Positions 36,223 to 45,260 of a stretch of 64,000 nt of DNA are shown one piece after another. The stretch's first letter is position 1. Each line of letters opens with the position of its first letter. Below the pieces are notes generated by a model. That model made no database searches. It was not told the DNA's origin and saw nothing but the letters and a program-made list of their open reading frames with translations. Source of the DNA: JADJSS01 sp046329815. Its GTDB lineage: Bacteria > Bacteroidota > Bacteroidia > Chitinophagales > JADIYW01. The stretch lies in the NCBI GenBank assembly GCA_046329815.1, contig JAXLTY010000002.1, positions 248,001 to 312,000 of the forward strand, in the 5' to 3' direction. The translations under genes and the position numbers were made by a program.

Positions 36223-37785
36223 CTACTTAAATTTCTCTTTATTACCAATACCATCTAAAGGTAATACGTTGGAAATAAATTTCGGATAGTTTCTGCTTTT
36301 GCCAAACCAGCTTAACATCACTGCATGCAATAGTTTGTATTTAGAATTGGTGTAAGGATACCATTGCGGCTCTATTAATTTTCCTTGCTTGTCAATCAAT
36401 ACCGATTTTAAATTGCAGAAAGCCAATAAACCATCTTCACCTTTAAATCTGCCGATGCCGCTGTCTTTTACACCGCCAAATGGCAAATATGGATTGGCTT
36501 CATTCAGCATGTGATTGTTGATACATACGTTTCCGGCTTTGATGGCTCGTGCTACACGTTCGCCACGCGCAGCATCTTTCGTCCAAACAGAAGCACTCAA
36601 ACCATACGGTGAATCATTTGCCAATGCAATGGCTTCTTCTTCCGTTTTAAATTTCATAATTGCTAAAGTAGGTCCGAATGTTTCTTCGGAAGCGACTTTC
36701 ATGCTGTGGTTACAGTTCTCAAATATAGTTGGCGGAATATGGTGCGAACCTTTTTCCGTAATGCCACCACACAATAATTTAGCACCTTTGGCTATTGCAT
36801 CTTCAATATGTTCTTCAATAACCTTTACCTGGAAAGGCGCTGTAATAGCACCAACATCGCAATCTTCCGGCGATGAAGTATCGCGGTTGATGTTTGATGT
36901 TCTTAAGCGTTTGGTGCGTTCTACCAAATAGGGAACAAGTTGATCATAAATGCCTTCCTGCACATATAAACGCTCGATGCCGGTACAGTTTTGTCCGGCA
37001 TTGGTAAACGCGCCCCACATTATTCCATTCACCGTTCTGTCTAAGTCCACATCGTCAAAAACAATACTTGGATCTTTGCCGCCTAATTCCAAATCGATCG
37101 GAATGAGTTGTTTTGCACATGCTTCCATCAATTTTTTTCCAGTGTTTACGCTTCCGGTAAAATGCACTTTATCCGGTTTTTGTGCTAAAAGTTTTGCGCC
37201 GGTTTCTTTGCCACCAATAACTACTTGTATGGCATCTTTTAAAAATCCGCTATGTGCGAAGAAGTGTTCCCACAAAGGTTTTAATGGAGTTACTTCTGAT
37301 GGTTTTACGACAACGGCATTTCCGGCTAAAAATGCCATAAGCGATGGCACAATCACTTGATAAAACGGAAAGTTCCAAGGTGTGATCACTAATATGGTTC
37401 CTAATGGTTCTCTGAATTGTCTTGATTTTTTTTCCATTAAGAAAATCGGCCAATTCATTTTTTGGTCTTTCAATTGTTTAGGTGCTAATTTTGTGTATAC
37501 ATCAATTACATCGGTTACTTCAAATACTTCGGCAGCAAAGGCATCGGTGCGCGCTTTACCGGTTTCAGCTATAATTGCATCTAATATAAAATCGCTGTAT
37601 TGAATCACATAATCTCGGATTTTAAGCACTTCTTCAATACGCGCTTTTACCGACATATTTTGAATAGCTGACTGTACATGCTTCGCTTTCGCAAAGATAG
37701 CAGCAGCTTGTTCGTCTGTAATTTCATCAATTTCGTACAGTATTTTTCCGTTGATTGGGTTTTGTACAGGAATGCTATTTGCCAT
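36223..37785 (-). CDS. aldehyde dehydrogenase family protein
   Basis: The 520-residue protein is an NAD(P)-dependent aldehyde dehydrogenase. It has PWNFPFYQVIVPSLMAFLAG, the cofactor lysine in VVVKPSEVTPLKP, GSVNTGKKLMEA, the general base Glu in ELGGKDPSIVF and catalytic Cys in NAGQNCTGIERLYV. The C-terminal part LPFGGVKDSGIGRFKGEDGL is also typical. It converts aldehydes to acids. The genomic context (a P450 and GMC oxidase about 4-7 kb away on either strand) could be a shared oxidative pathway, but they are not one operon. It may act on fatty aldehydes. Confidence 0.92.
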   Translation of the reverse strand: MANSIPVQNPINGKILYEIDEITDEQAAAIFAKAKHVQSAIQNMSVKARIEEVLKIRDYVIQYSDFILDAIIAETGKARTDAFAAEVFEVTDVIDVYTKLAPKQLKDQKMNWPIFLMEKKSRQFREPLGTILVITPWNFPFYQVIVPSLMAFLAGNAVVVKPSEVTPLKPLWEHFFAHSGFLKDAIQVVIGGKETGAKLLAQKPDKVHFTGSVNTGKKLMEACAKQLIPIDLELGGKDPSIVFDDVDLDRTVNGIMWGAFTNAGQNCTGIERLYVQEGIYDQLVPYLVERTKRLRTSNINRDTSSPEDCDVGAITAPFQVKVIEEHIEDAIAKGAKLLCGGITEKGSHHIPPTIFENCNHSMKVASEETFGPTLAIMKFKTEEEAIALANDSPYGLSASVWTKDAARGERVARAIKAGNVCINNHMLNEANPYLPFGGVKDSGIGRFKGEDGLLAFCNLKSVLIDKQGKLIEPQWYPYTNSKYKLLHAVMLSWFGKSRNYPKFISNVLPLDGIGNKEKFK

Positions 37786-37935
37786 GAATTTATTTTTGGT
37801 TGAAAAATACCAATTTATAGTGATAATATAAAACTATTAGAATGAAAAATAGATTACAGTGTTGAAGAATTTAAACGATTCAAAAAAAGTTAAACTTTTT
37901 CTAAGTTCTTTTGTTACATGGTCGAAACACTTTTT

Positions 37936-40329
37936 ATGAATAGACTTTTACTGGTAATTTTATTACTACCTACGTTTTTATTTGCACAAACCGGCGTTAT
38001 AGAAGGAAGAGTTTACGATGAAATTAATAATGAACCTGTTATAGGTGCGAACGTAAGTATAATCGGAACTACTTTTGGCGCTTCAACAGATATAGATGGT
38101 AACTACCGGATAGAAGCGCTTAATGCAGCACTATACAATATTGAAGTGTCCTATATTGGCTATGAGACACAAACCAAATTTGAAATTCAGGTAACGAATT
38201 CAAAATCGATTCGTATTGATTTTGCGATGAAACAATCGTCAAACGTTATAGATTCTGTTGTAATAAAAGCAAATCCGTTTGAGCGAAAAATGGAATCGCC
38301 GATTTCATTGACTACCATTGGTGTCAATGAGATACAACGCAATCCAGGCGGTAACCGTGATATATCGCGCGCTATAAAAAACTTGCCTGGTGTATCGTCC
38401 GGTTTTGGTTTCAGGAATGATTTATTGGTTCGTGGCGGCTCACCAAATGAAAATCGTTTCTATTTAGATGATATAGAAATTCCAACCATCAATCACTTTG
38501 CTACACAAGGCGCCAGTGGAGGCAGTAATGGTTTATTAAATGTAGATTTTATCAGCAATGCAGATTTTTATACCGGTGCGTTTCCGGCAAATCGTGGTAA
38601 TGCCATGAGTTCTGTACTGGCACTTACACAACGCGAAGGCAGAAAAGACAGAGTTGGTTTAACATTTACGATTAGTGCCAGTGATGCAGGTATAACATTA
38701 GAAGGACCTTTTACGAAGAAGAAAAAAACAACATTTTTATTAAATGCAAGATATTCTTATTTACAAGGCCTGTTCAAAGCATTTAAACTACCATTTTTAC
38801 CAACCTATTCTGATGTACAGTTTAAAGTGATGCATAAATTTAACAACAAGCATGATTTAACATTGGTTGGTGTTGGCGCATACGATATGTTGCGTTTAAA
38901 TACCAAAGAAAATAAAACAGATGCTCAAAAGTATTTACTGAGAAATTTACCTTTTCAGGATCAATGGAATTATACCATTGGCGCACGTTACCGATATTTT
39001 ATGAAAAGCAGTTATATGGTTTTTGTGTTGAGCAGAAGTTTCTTCAATAATCATATTTACAAACATACAAACAATGATAAGTCATTGGCAAAATTGTATG
39101 ATTTGGATGCTGATGAAGCAGAAAACAAGCTGCGTTTCGAGCATGTGCTGCGTGTGAAAGAATATAAAATTTCATACGGTATTAATTACGAATATACACG
39201 ATATACTACTACAACCAGCAATAAAATTACACTTGGTGATACTGTATTGGATGTTAATTATTCATCAAAGTTAAAATTACAGAAGTATGGTTTCTTTGCG
39301 CAATTTAGTAAAGCATATTTTGATAATCGATTGAGCTTATCATTAGGAATTCGTGCAGATGGTAATAATTACAATAAAAAAATGGCCAATTTATTTCGAC
39401 AGTTTTCGCCACGATTTTCAGCTTCGTATGCGATTACCGATTACTTAAGTATTAATTTTAATACCGGTTTGTATTATCAGCTTCCACCTTATACTACTCT
39501 CGGTTTTAAAGACAACAACGATGTTTTAGTGAATAAAGACAGATTGGATTATATTAGAAATGTGCAAGTTGTTGGTGGTTTTTCTTCTACCATTAATAAA
39601 TCGAATACTAAGTTTTCATTGGAAGGATTTTATAAGCGATATTATAACTATCCGATGTTGTTAAACAAAGGAATTTCCTTAGCCAATTTAGGCGGTGACT
39701 TTGGCTGGGTCGGCGATGAACCAGCAGCATCTGTTAGTCAAGGAAAAACGTATGGTATAGAGTTTTCAGTGCAACAAAAATTATGGAAAGGCGTATTTGG
39801 AATTGTATCTTATACTTGGTTTAGAAGTTTATTTACCAATACACTTGGTCAATATAATTCAAGCAGTTGGGACAGTCGCCATGTTGCCAATATTACCGTT
39901 GGCTATAAGTTTAAACGTAATTGGGAAATCGGCATAAAATGGAGCATTCAAGGTGGTTCGCCTTACACTCCTGATGATACAACTAATTTTGCTTTGGTAA
40001 AAGTATTTGATGCCAATGGCGGTGTTCCTGTTAAAGATTATTCCAGATTAAATTCGCTGAGAACGAAAGTGCTGCATGGATTAAATTTACGCGTAGATAA
40101 GAAATGGTTTTTAAAGAAAATTAATTTAAATCTGTATCTGGATATTACCAATGTTTACAACGCAAAAGATGTATCGCCGGCTAACTTAGATGTTGTCAGA
40201 GACGGTTCTGGAAATGCTATTGTTGCAAATCCGGATGCACCGGACAATGAAAAACGTTATCAATTACAGTATTTAAAGAGCAATGCTTCGCGTATTTTAC
40301 CAACTGTTGGATTAGTAATTGAGTATTAA
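37936..40329 (+). CDS. TonB-dependent receptor with carboxypeptidase-like N-domain
   Basis: This protein of about 797 residues starts best at the ATG at 37936, which gives MNRLLLVILLLPTFLFAQ, a clean signal peptide; an ATG at 37918 adds six residues ahead of it. The mature part has GVIEGRVYDEINNEPVIGAN (carboxypeptidase D-like beta-sandwich), the plug with GGNRDISRAIKNLPGV and LVRGGSPNENRFYLDDIEIP, then a 22-strand barrel. It ends in IEY, a usual aromatic-rich last strand (TVGLVIEY). TonB-ExbB drives uptake of a ligand across the outer membrane; the absence of a SusD partner makes a glycan less likely. Solitary gene. Confidence 0.92.
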   Translation: MNRLLLVILLLPTFLFAQTGVIEGRVYDEINNEPVIGANVSIIGTTFGASTDIDGNYRIEALNAALYNIEVSYIGYETQTKFEIQVTNSKSIRIDFAMKQSSNVIDSVVIKANPFERKMESPISLTTIGVNEIQRNPGGNRDISRAIKNLPGVSSGFGFRNDLLVRGGSPNENRFYLDDIEIPTINHFATQGASGGSNGLLNVDFISNADFYTGAFPANRGNAMSSVLALTQREGRKDRVGLTFTISASDAGITLEGPFTKKKKTTFLLNARYSYLQGLFKAFKLPFLPTYSDVQFKVMHKFNNKHDLTLVGVGAYDMLRLNTKENKTDAQKYLLRNLPFQDQWNYTIGARYRYFMKSSYMVFVLSRSFFNNHIYKHTNNDKSLAKLYDLDADEAENKLRFEHVLRVKEYKISYGINYEYTRYTTTTSNKITLGDTVLDVNYSSKLKLQKYGFFAQFSKAYFDNRLSLSLGIRADGNNYNKKMANLFRQFSPRFSASYAITDYLSINFNTGLYYQLPPYTTLGFKDNNDVLVNKDRLDYIRNVQVVGGFSSTINKSNTKFSLEGFYKRYYNYPMLLNKGISLANLGGDFGWVGDEPAASVSQGKTYGIEFSVQQKLWKGVFGIVSYTWFRSLFTNTLGQYNSSSWDSRHVANITVGYKFKRNWEIGIKWSIQGGSPYTPDDTTNFALVKVFDANGGVPVKDYSRLNSLRTKVLHGLNLRVDKKWFLKKINLNLYLDITNVYNAKDVSPANLDVVRDGSGNAIVANPDAPDNEKRYQLQYLKSNASRILPTVGLVIEY

Positions 40330-40337
40330 CATTAAGT

Positions 40338-40676
40338 TTATTTGCGTTTTGCATGCCAAACACCATGATCGCCATGTGGCAATAAAAGTGTTCCTGTCAT
40401 GCTGTCTGCGTTTATAATTTTTCCTTCGTATCTGTCATCGTTAACGAAATAAAAATTTACATTTTTTTTGTTCACATACCAAGTACCTGAAACAGTATCA
40501 AAATTGCGATAATTTTCTAAGTCATAATTTTGTTTAAAATACAAATCAGATTCAGCATAAAAATTAAATGTTGAATTGTATTGATAGTATAATGTCCAAT
40601 GAGTTTCTGATAAATTGATGTCTTTTTTACAAGAAAAAAGCAAAAAAACAAAAAGTAATAAAACTATATTTTTCAT
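40338..40676 (-). CDS. unknown small lipoprotein
   Basis: The 112-residue protein begins MKNIVLLLFVFLLFSCKKDI with lipobox Cys16. The rest is an alternating hydrophobic/aromatic pattern (THWTLYYQYNSTFNFYAESD, FKQNYDLENYRNFDTVSGTW, YVNKKNVNFYFVNDD) ending GTLLLPHGDHGVWHAKRK. This looks like a small lipocalin-like or META-like beta barrel, as in other Bacteroidota lipoproteins of 100-130 residues. The family is not assigned. It converges with the TonB receptor gene, nine bases apart. Confidence 0.68.
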   Translation of the reverse strand: MKNIVLLLFVFLLFSCKKDINLSETHWTLYYQYNSTFNFYAESDLYFKQNYDLENYRNFDTVSGTWYVNKKNVNFYFVNDDRYEGKIINADSMTGTLLLPHGDHGVWHAKRK

Positions 40677-40740
40677 TTTTTATTTATTTTTTACTGCAGT
40701 CATTTTTTATAGTTAGTGCTCGATAGTTTATTATGCATTG

Positions 40741-40817
40741 CCCATTAAACCAATAATTAATACCTAAAAAGCCAATAATCATGACCATTGACTAATAACT
40801 ATTTGACTATTGACCAT
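40741..40817. repeat. low-complexity repeat tract overlapping a gene end
   Basis: CCAATAATTAATACC, CCAATAATCATGACCATTGA, CTAATAACTATTTGACTATT and GACCATTCAG are permutations of a short theme. The tract runs into the 3' end of the CoA-transferase gene (stop at 40807), whose last three residues it encodes. Similar tracts are near 56517-56546. Confidence 0.6.
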
Positions 40818-41946
40818 TCAGCATATCGTTATCTTCGCCCATTAAAGGAGCTGCCCAACTTGGTTTTGCCGGTGTTTCAGAGAATTTAAACGGTTGATTC
40901 ACATTTTTAAATTTTCCGTAATCGGCATGTTCTACTTCAAAAAATACTTCACGTTCTATCAAATGTTCATCGTTTTCTACTTCATCAATTTCCAGTATAG
41001 GTGATAAACAAATATCGTGATTTTCTGCTTCTTTGATCCATTCATCGCGCGTTTTGGTTAAAAATAAATTTTGTAATTCTTCTTTTAATTCTTTTACCAA
41101 TTCAGGAACCGGCAGCATTTTATTCATCCATTCCGGTTTGTTGACCATGGCGCAAAATCCCTGAAAAAATTTGGGTTCTAAACCACCTAATGCAATCCAT
41201 TTTTCATCTTTGCATTTATATACATTATAATGCGCCAAACCACCTGATAAATATAGGTCGCCACGCGTTGGTTGGGCAGTTGTATTTAATGCTTCACCAA
41301 ATGTTGCAGATAATAAAGGCATCACACAATCTGTCATCGCAACATCTACAAATTGTCCTTTTCCGGTGCGTTCGCGTGCCCACAATGCAGACAAACATGC
41401 AACTATTGTTGGATAGCTTCCGCCTGCGATGTCTGCGATTTGTACAGATGGTAAAGTTACTTTGTCTTTGTCACCGTTCAAACCCAAAATGCCTGAATAA
41501 CCTAAGTAATTCATGTCGTGACCGGCTTTGTTTTTGTAGGCGCCAGTGTAACCGTAACCGGTAATTGCAACATAAATAATTTTCTCGTTATGTTGCTTTG
41601 CAGTTTCATAATCGATGCCCATTTTTTGCAGCACACCCGGACGAAATGAATCGATAACAATATCAGCCGTTTTCACTAAATCGAAGAATTGTTGTTTGCC
41701 TTTTTCTGATTTTAAATCAAGTGTAATTGATTTTTTACTTCTGTTTATGCTTAAATAAAAAATAGATTGCGAACCTTTCATCGGCGGAAAGAAACGCGTG
41801 TAATCAGGTGCTTTCGGATCTTCAATCTTAATGACTTCAGCACCAAGGTCTGCCATCATTTGTGTAGCCAACGGACCAGGTAATAGTCTGCTTAAATCTA
41901 AAATGCGAATTCCCTGTAATGGACCTTGTTGTGGTTTGCGTGACAT
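40807..41946 (-). CDS. CaiB/BaiF-type CoA transferase
   Basis: The 379-residue class III CoA transferase has DLSRLLPGPLATQMMADLGA and EVIKIEDPKAPDYTR, then KRSKSITLDLKSEKGK-like stretch near residue 70, VIDSFRPGVLQKMGIDYE, and the catalytic Asp in NKAGHDMNYLGYSGILG. The C-terminal domain contains GKGQFVDVAMTDCVMPLLSA. The family transfers CoA between acids or supports racemization of alpha-methylacyl-CoA. The C-terminus ends within a repeat tract, which may have shortened or altered it by a few residues. No partner enzymes are next to it. Confidence 0.9.
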   Translation of the reverse strand: MSRKPQQGPLQGIRILDLSRLLPGPLATQMMADLGAEVIKIEDPKAPDYTRFFPPMKGSQSIFYLSINRSKKSITLDLKSEKGKQQFFDLVKTADIVIDSFRPGVLQKMGIDYETAKQHNEKIIYVAITGYGYTGAYKNKAGHDMNYLGYSGILGLNGDKDKVTLPSVQIADIAGGSYPTIVACLSALWARERTGKGQFVDVAMTDCVMPLLSATFGEALNTTAQPTRGDLYLSGGLAHYNVYKCKDEKWIALGGLEPKFFQGFCAMVNKPEWMNKMLPVPELVKELKEELQNLFLTKTRDEWIKEAENHDICLSPILEIDEVENDEHLIEREVFFEVEHADYGKFKNVNQPFKFSETPAKPSWAAPLMGEDNDMLNGQ

Positions 41947-41993
41947 GTTTTAATTTGAAAATTTGAAGATGAGTTAATGTGAAAATTGATAAC

Positions 41994-42374
41994 CTATTTA
42001 ATAGAAATGGTATTGTTTTTCAACCAACTAACAATTGCATCAAAATCAAGTTTGCCTTCTGCAATTGCAATTACAAAATCATAAATATTGTTTTCATTTG
42101 TATCTATATCCAGATTATTTTTATTTAGAATAGATATTAATATAAGAAAACCTATTCGCTTATTTCCATCATGAAAAGGATGATTTTTAATAATACTTTC
42201 TGCAACGGCTGCTGCTTTTTCAATTATAGATGGATATAAGTCAACACCATCAAAAGTAGCAAATGGTCGATTTAATGCTGATTCTAAAAGTGCAGTATCT
42301 CTAATATTATTTTTGCCTCCAAATCTTTCAATTGCTAAATTATGGATTGCAATTACTTCTTCAAATAAAATCAT
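41994..42374 (-). CDS. doc: Doc-family (Fic) toxin
   Basis: The 126-residue protein is a death-on-curing toxin with Fic-core motif HPFHDGNKRIGFLILISIL near residue 66. Doc proteins phosphorylate EF-Tu and stop translation; the motif HxFxDGNK with Lys after Asn is the Doc variant of the Fic loop. The N-terminal part VIAIHNLAIERFGGKNNIRD and LESALNRPFATFDGVDLYPS are also typical. It is translated in a 4-base ATGA overlap with the small gene upstream, its antitoxin. Chromosomal location and lack of mobile genes nearby suggest a stabilised module. Confidence 0.9.
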   Translation of the reverse strand: MILFEEVIAIHNLAIERFGGKNNIRDTALLESALNRPFATFDGVDLYPSIIEKAAAVAESIIKNHPFHDGNKRIGFLILISILNKNNLDIDTNENNIYDFVIAIAEGKLDFDAIVSWLKNNTISIK

Positions 42375-42562
42375 TGTGCTAATCTTTTCAATAAACTTTC
42401 ATGTTTATTCATAATTTCATCAATACCAACTAAAAGATTATCATAAACAAATTTTTCTGATGTATTATTTTCTTGCTTAGCAATATCCAATAATTTTACT
42501 ACTTTGCTCTCAGGCAATTTCTCAATTAATTGATGCAACTCTTCTCTTGGACTTAAAACCAT
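42371..42562 (-). CDS. putative antitoxin of the Doc module
   Basis: The 63-residue protein (MVLSPREELHQLIEKLPESK) precedes the Doc toxin gene with a 4-base overlap. The first half forms a helical dimerisation/DNA-binding-like segment; the second half (DNLLVGIDEIMNKHESLLKR) is an amphipathic helix of the type that covers the Fic active site. It is not a standard Phd (too short, no typical N-terminal motif), but the position supports an antitoxin. No promoter or operator could be identified. Confidence 0.78.
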   Translation of the reverse strand: MVLSPREELHQLIEKLPESKVVKLLDIAKQENNTSEKFVYDNLLVGIDEIMNKHESLLKRLAQ

Positions 42563-42596
42563 ACCTAAAATTAAGAATAAAAAATTAAAAATGCTA

Positions 42597-43325
42597 TCAT
42601 TTTTTGTTTCTATCTGCGAAGCTGAATACTTTCTTCAATAATTCGGTACCACGTGCCAATGGGTTTTCACGGATTTTGTTTTCTTCTTTCTCTACCATTA
42701 AAAACACACCTTGCAATGCTCTTTCTGTTACAAAACCGGCCAAATCGGTATTGACAGGTTTTACAAACGGAATTTTATTATAAATGGTCATCGCGTCTGA
42801 CCAATATTTTGTTGCATTTACGTTTCCTAAAGAAGTGTTTATAATAGGTCTGAATTTATCGGCTAAAATTGTGGTTGTAGTTCTTTTCAAATAAGCCGTT
42901 GCTGAACCGTTGCCGCCTAATAGAATATTCATTGCATCCGTGATTGTCATTTGAGTAATGGCTTGTTTGAACACATCAATAGCAACGCCTGATGCCTGTT
43001 CTGCAGCACGGTTTAAAGAAGTCGTAACATTATCTACTTGTTTTTGCATGCCTAACTTCAGCATGGCGTCTTTTACCTGATTGGCTTGTTCCGGCCAAGG
43101 AATTTTAACCAAATCATTTCCTAAAAATCCGTCTGTTTTTGAAAGCAAACCCATTCCATTTACAATACCAACTCCAAGCGCTTCTTTCAAGCCGTTGCCG
43201 GCTTCTTGCTCGGTTGGACCACCTGAAACGCTGCCTAAAACAGCGCTAACTGTTTCTTGTATTTGTTGTGTTGTACAGCCAAATAGTAATATGGATGCTA
43301 GAAAGATAGGAAAGAATTTTTTCAT
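42597..43325 (-). CDS. DUF4197 lipoprotein
   Basis: The 242-residue protein begins MKKFFPIFLASILLFGCTTQ, a lipobox with Cys17. The mature region matches DUF4197: GNGLKEALGVGIVNGMGLLS, WPEQANQVKDAMLKLGM, SGVAIDVFKQAITQMTITDA, ILLGGNGSATAYLKRTTTTI and PNTDLAGFVTERALQGVFLM-like sequence (shown here near residue 205). The function of this family is unknown. It is a single gene that diverges from cinA by 79 bases. Confidence 0.9.
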   Translation of the reverse strand: MKKFFPIFLASILLFGCTTQQIQETVSAVLGSVSGGPTEQEAGNGLKEALGVGIVNGMGLLSKTDGFLGNDLVKIPWPEQANQVKDAMLKLGMQKQVDNVTTSLNRAAEQASGVAIDVFKQAITQMTITDAMNILLGGNGSATAYLKRTTTTILADKFRPIINTSLGNVNATKYWSDAMTIYNKIPFVKPVNTDLAGFVTERALQGVFLMVEKEENKIRENPLARGTELLKKVFSFADRNKK

Positions 43326-43404
43326 TTTTAATTGTTTAAATTATTTTGATTTATTAAAATTTGTATCGAATTTACGAAGTAATAATACAAATAAAATTTT
43401 AAAG

Positions 43405-44646
43405 ATGAAGTGTACTCTTTTAAGCATCGGCGATGAATTGTTGATAGGTCAAACTTTGAATACGAATGCACATTGGATGTCGCAAAAAATGAATGAAATA
43501 GGTATTGATGTAATTCATCATATTTCGTTGAGCGATGATGAAAAGGATATTGTTAAATGTTTGAATGACGCACTGGCATCTTCACAAGTTGTATTAATTA
43601 CCGGTGGTTTGGGACCAACCTCTGATGATATTACGAAAGACGTATTATGCGCTTATTTTGGTGGTCAACTGATTTATAACGAAGCCGCTTTTCAAAATAT
43701 TGAAAACATTTATAAACTCAGAAACAGAGCTATTACCGATGATGCCAAAAAAATGAGCTTGGTTCCTGATAATTGTATCGTTATTGAAAATTCAACAGGA
43801 ACTGCGCCTGGTATGTTGTTCAGAAAAGATGAAAAAGTAATTGTGTCGATGCCTGGTGTGCCTTATGAAATGAAAGCGATGATCACGAACTCAGTTATTC
43901 CATATTTACAGGAAAATTTTCAATTACCAACGATTATTCATAAAAGTATTTTAACGGTTGGTATTGGAGAAACCATATTAGCTGAAAATTTAAAAGACTT
44001 TGAGCAAACAAAAGATAAACGTATCAAGCTTGCTTATTTGCCAAGTGTTGGTAAAGTGCGCTTGCGTTTAACCATAAAAGGTGAAAACAAAGAAGAATTG
44101 AAAGCTGTAATTGACAAAGCAACAGAAATTGTTGTACAAGCCAATCAGGAACATATTTATGGTTTTGATGATGATGTTTTTGAAGAAAAAATAGGTGAGT
44201 TGCTGCTTGAAAAAAAACTGACGATTGGTACTGCTGAAAGTTGTACTGGCGGCTACATTGCGCATCTGATCACTTCGGTTGCTGGCAGTTCGGCTTATTT
44301 CAAAGGCAGTATTGTGTCGTATGCAAATGAAGTGAAAGAAGGTTTATTGCATGTAAAAGAAGAAACGTTAGCACAATTTGGCGCAGTAAGCGAACAAACC
44401 GTTTCGGAAATGTTGAGTGGCGCATTAGAACAATTAAAAACAGATATTATCATTGCAGTTTCCGGTGTTGCCGGACCAAGCGGCGGAACGCCTGAAAAAC
44501 CTGTTGGTACAGTGTTTATTGGTATAGCGAACAAAGAAAAGCAGTACATTAAAAAGCTATCATTCACCAATAACAGAGAACGCAATATTCAGTTAAGTGC
44601 AATTGTTTCATTGGTGATGCTGCGTAAATTCTTGTTGAATCTATAA
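43405..44646 (+). CDS. cinA: CinA-family nicotinamide-nucleotide amidohydrolase
   Basis: The 413-residue protein starts at the ATG at 43405; the frame is open further upstream but overlaps the DUF4197 gene. The N-terminal half is a molybdenum-cofactor-binding-like domain (CTLLSIGDELLIGQTLNTNA, ITGGLGPTSDDITKDVL), the C-terminal half (from about residue 255) is the PncC amidohydrolase with GTAESCTGGYIAHLITSVAG, SSAYFKGSIVSYANEVKEGL and GVAGPSGGTPEKPVGTVFIG. CinA hydrolyses pyridine nucleotide breakdown products to recycle NAD. Length is normal for the fused form. Monocistronic. Confidence 0.94.
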   Translation: MKCTLLSIGDELLIGQTLNTNAHWMSQKMNEIGIDVIHHISLSDDEKDIVKCLNDALASSQVVLITGGLGPTSDDITKDVLCAYFGGQLIYNEAAFQNIENIYKLRNRAITDDAKKMSLVPDNCIVIENSTGTAPGMLFRKDEKVIVSMPGVPYEMKAMITNSVIPYLQENFQLPTIIHKSILTVGIGETILAENLKDFEQTKDKRIKLAYLPSVGKVRLRLTIKGENKEELKAVIDKATEIVVQANQEHIYGFDDDVFEEKIGELLLEKKLTIGTAESCTGGYIAHLITSVAGSSAYFKGSIVSYANEVKEGLLHVKEETLAQFGAVSEQTVSEMLSGALEQLKTDIIIAVSGVAGPSGGTPEKPVGTVFIGIANKEKQYIKKLSFTNNRERNIQLSAIVSLVMLRKFLLNL

Positions 44647-44658
44647 TCACCACTTAAT

Positions 44659-44688
44659 GTTATACTAACGCTTTAGAGTCAGTATAAC
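44659..44688. repeat. 8-bp inverted repeat between cinA and the J-domain gene
   Basis: GTTATACT (44659-44666) and AGTATAAC (44681-44688) with a 14-base spacer, 14 bases before the TATCTTTG promoter box. It may be an operator or a weak terminator; no U-run follows. Confidence 0.5.
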
Positions 44689-44701
44689 GCACTAAAAGAC
44701 T

Positions 44702-44709
44702 TATCTTTG
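44702..44709 (+). promoter_or_regulatory. -7 box of the J-domain/KTSC gene
   Basis: TATCTTTG matches TAnnTTTG and lies 14 bases before the GTG start at 44724. Confidence 0.55.
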
Positions 44710-44723
44710 CACAAAATTACAGC

Positions 44724-45170
44724 GTGAAAAAAATATCAGATTACAGAAGAATTTTAGGTGTTGATAAAAATGCAGATTTAAATGTGTTGAAATCTACCTA
44801 CAGAAATTTTATGAAAGAATTTCATCCTGATAAATTTGTGAATGATGAAGAAGGAAAAGAAGCTGCAGAAATCAAAAGCAAAAATATCATCGAAGCGTAT
44901 CATTTTTTGGTAAGTATTGATAAAGAAACGCAGGCAAAATATGCTGATGAATACAATAACACGGTTGCCACTTCGCCCATCGTTGATTTTGAATACAAAC
45001 AAACTACTTTAGAAATCAAATTTGACAACGGCAGTTCTTACGAATATTTTGACGTACCTAAAAATGTGTATATCAAAATGATCAATGCTGATTCTCAAGG
45101 TCGTTTTATGCGTCGAAATATTTACAATAATTATGTTTTCAGAAAAACAGCCAATGTAGAATTGGTTTAA
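44724..45170 (+). CDS. J-domain protein fused to a KTSC domain, GTG start
   Basis: The 148-residue protein begins with GTG at 44724. The first 75 residues are a J-domain (YRRILGVDKNADLNVLKSTY, RNFMKEFHPDKFVNDEEGKE with the HPDK version of the HPD loop), which stimulates DnaK. The C-terminal 55 residues (FEYKQTTLEIKFDNGSSYEY, FDVPKNVYIKMINADSQGRF, MRRNIYNNYVFRK) are a KTSC domain (lysyl-tRNA synthetase-like small fold, often found alone). It is a co-chaperone candidate with a novel client domain. Monocistronic; the start codon is unambiguous because the J-domain begins there. Confidence 0.9.
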   Translation: MKKISDYRRILGVDKNADLNVLKSTYRNFMKEFHPDKFVNDEEGKEAAEIKSKNIIEAYHFLVSIDKETQAKYADEYNNTVATSPIVDFEYKQTTLEIKFDNGSSYEYFDVPKNVYIKMINADSQGRFMRRNIYNNYVFRKTANVELV

Positions 45171-45260
45171 ACTGAAAGTACAAACAATTTCTTTTTTTCT
45201 TTTTATTGATTGGTAATTTATTCCAACTCTTGTATCTTGTAGCCAAATGTGATATTCAAA

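Noticed and set aside
43081..43404. N-terminal extension of cinA
   Set aside because: The frame is open but lies over the DUF4197 gene on the other strand; the CinA family begins at the ATG at 43405.
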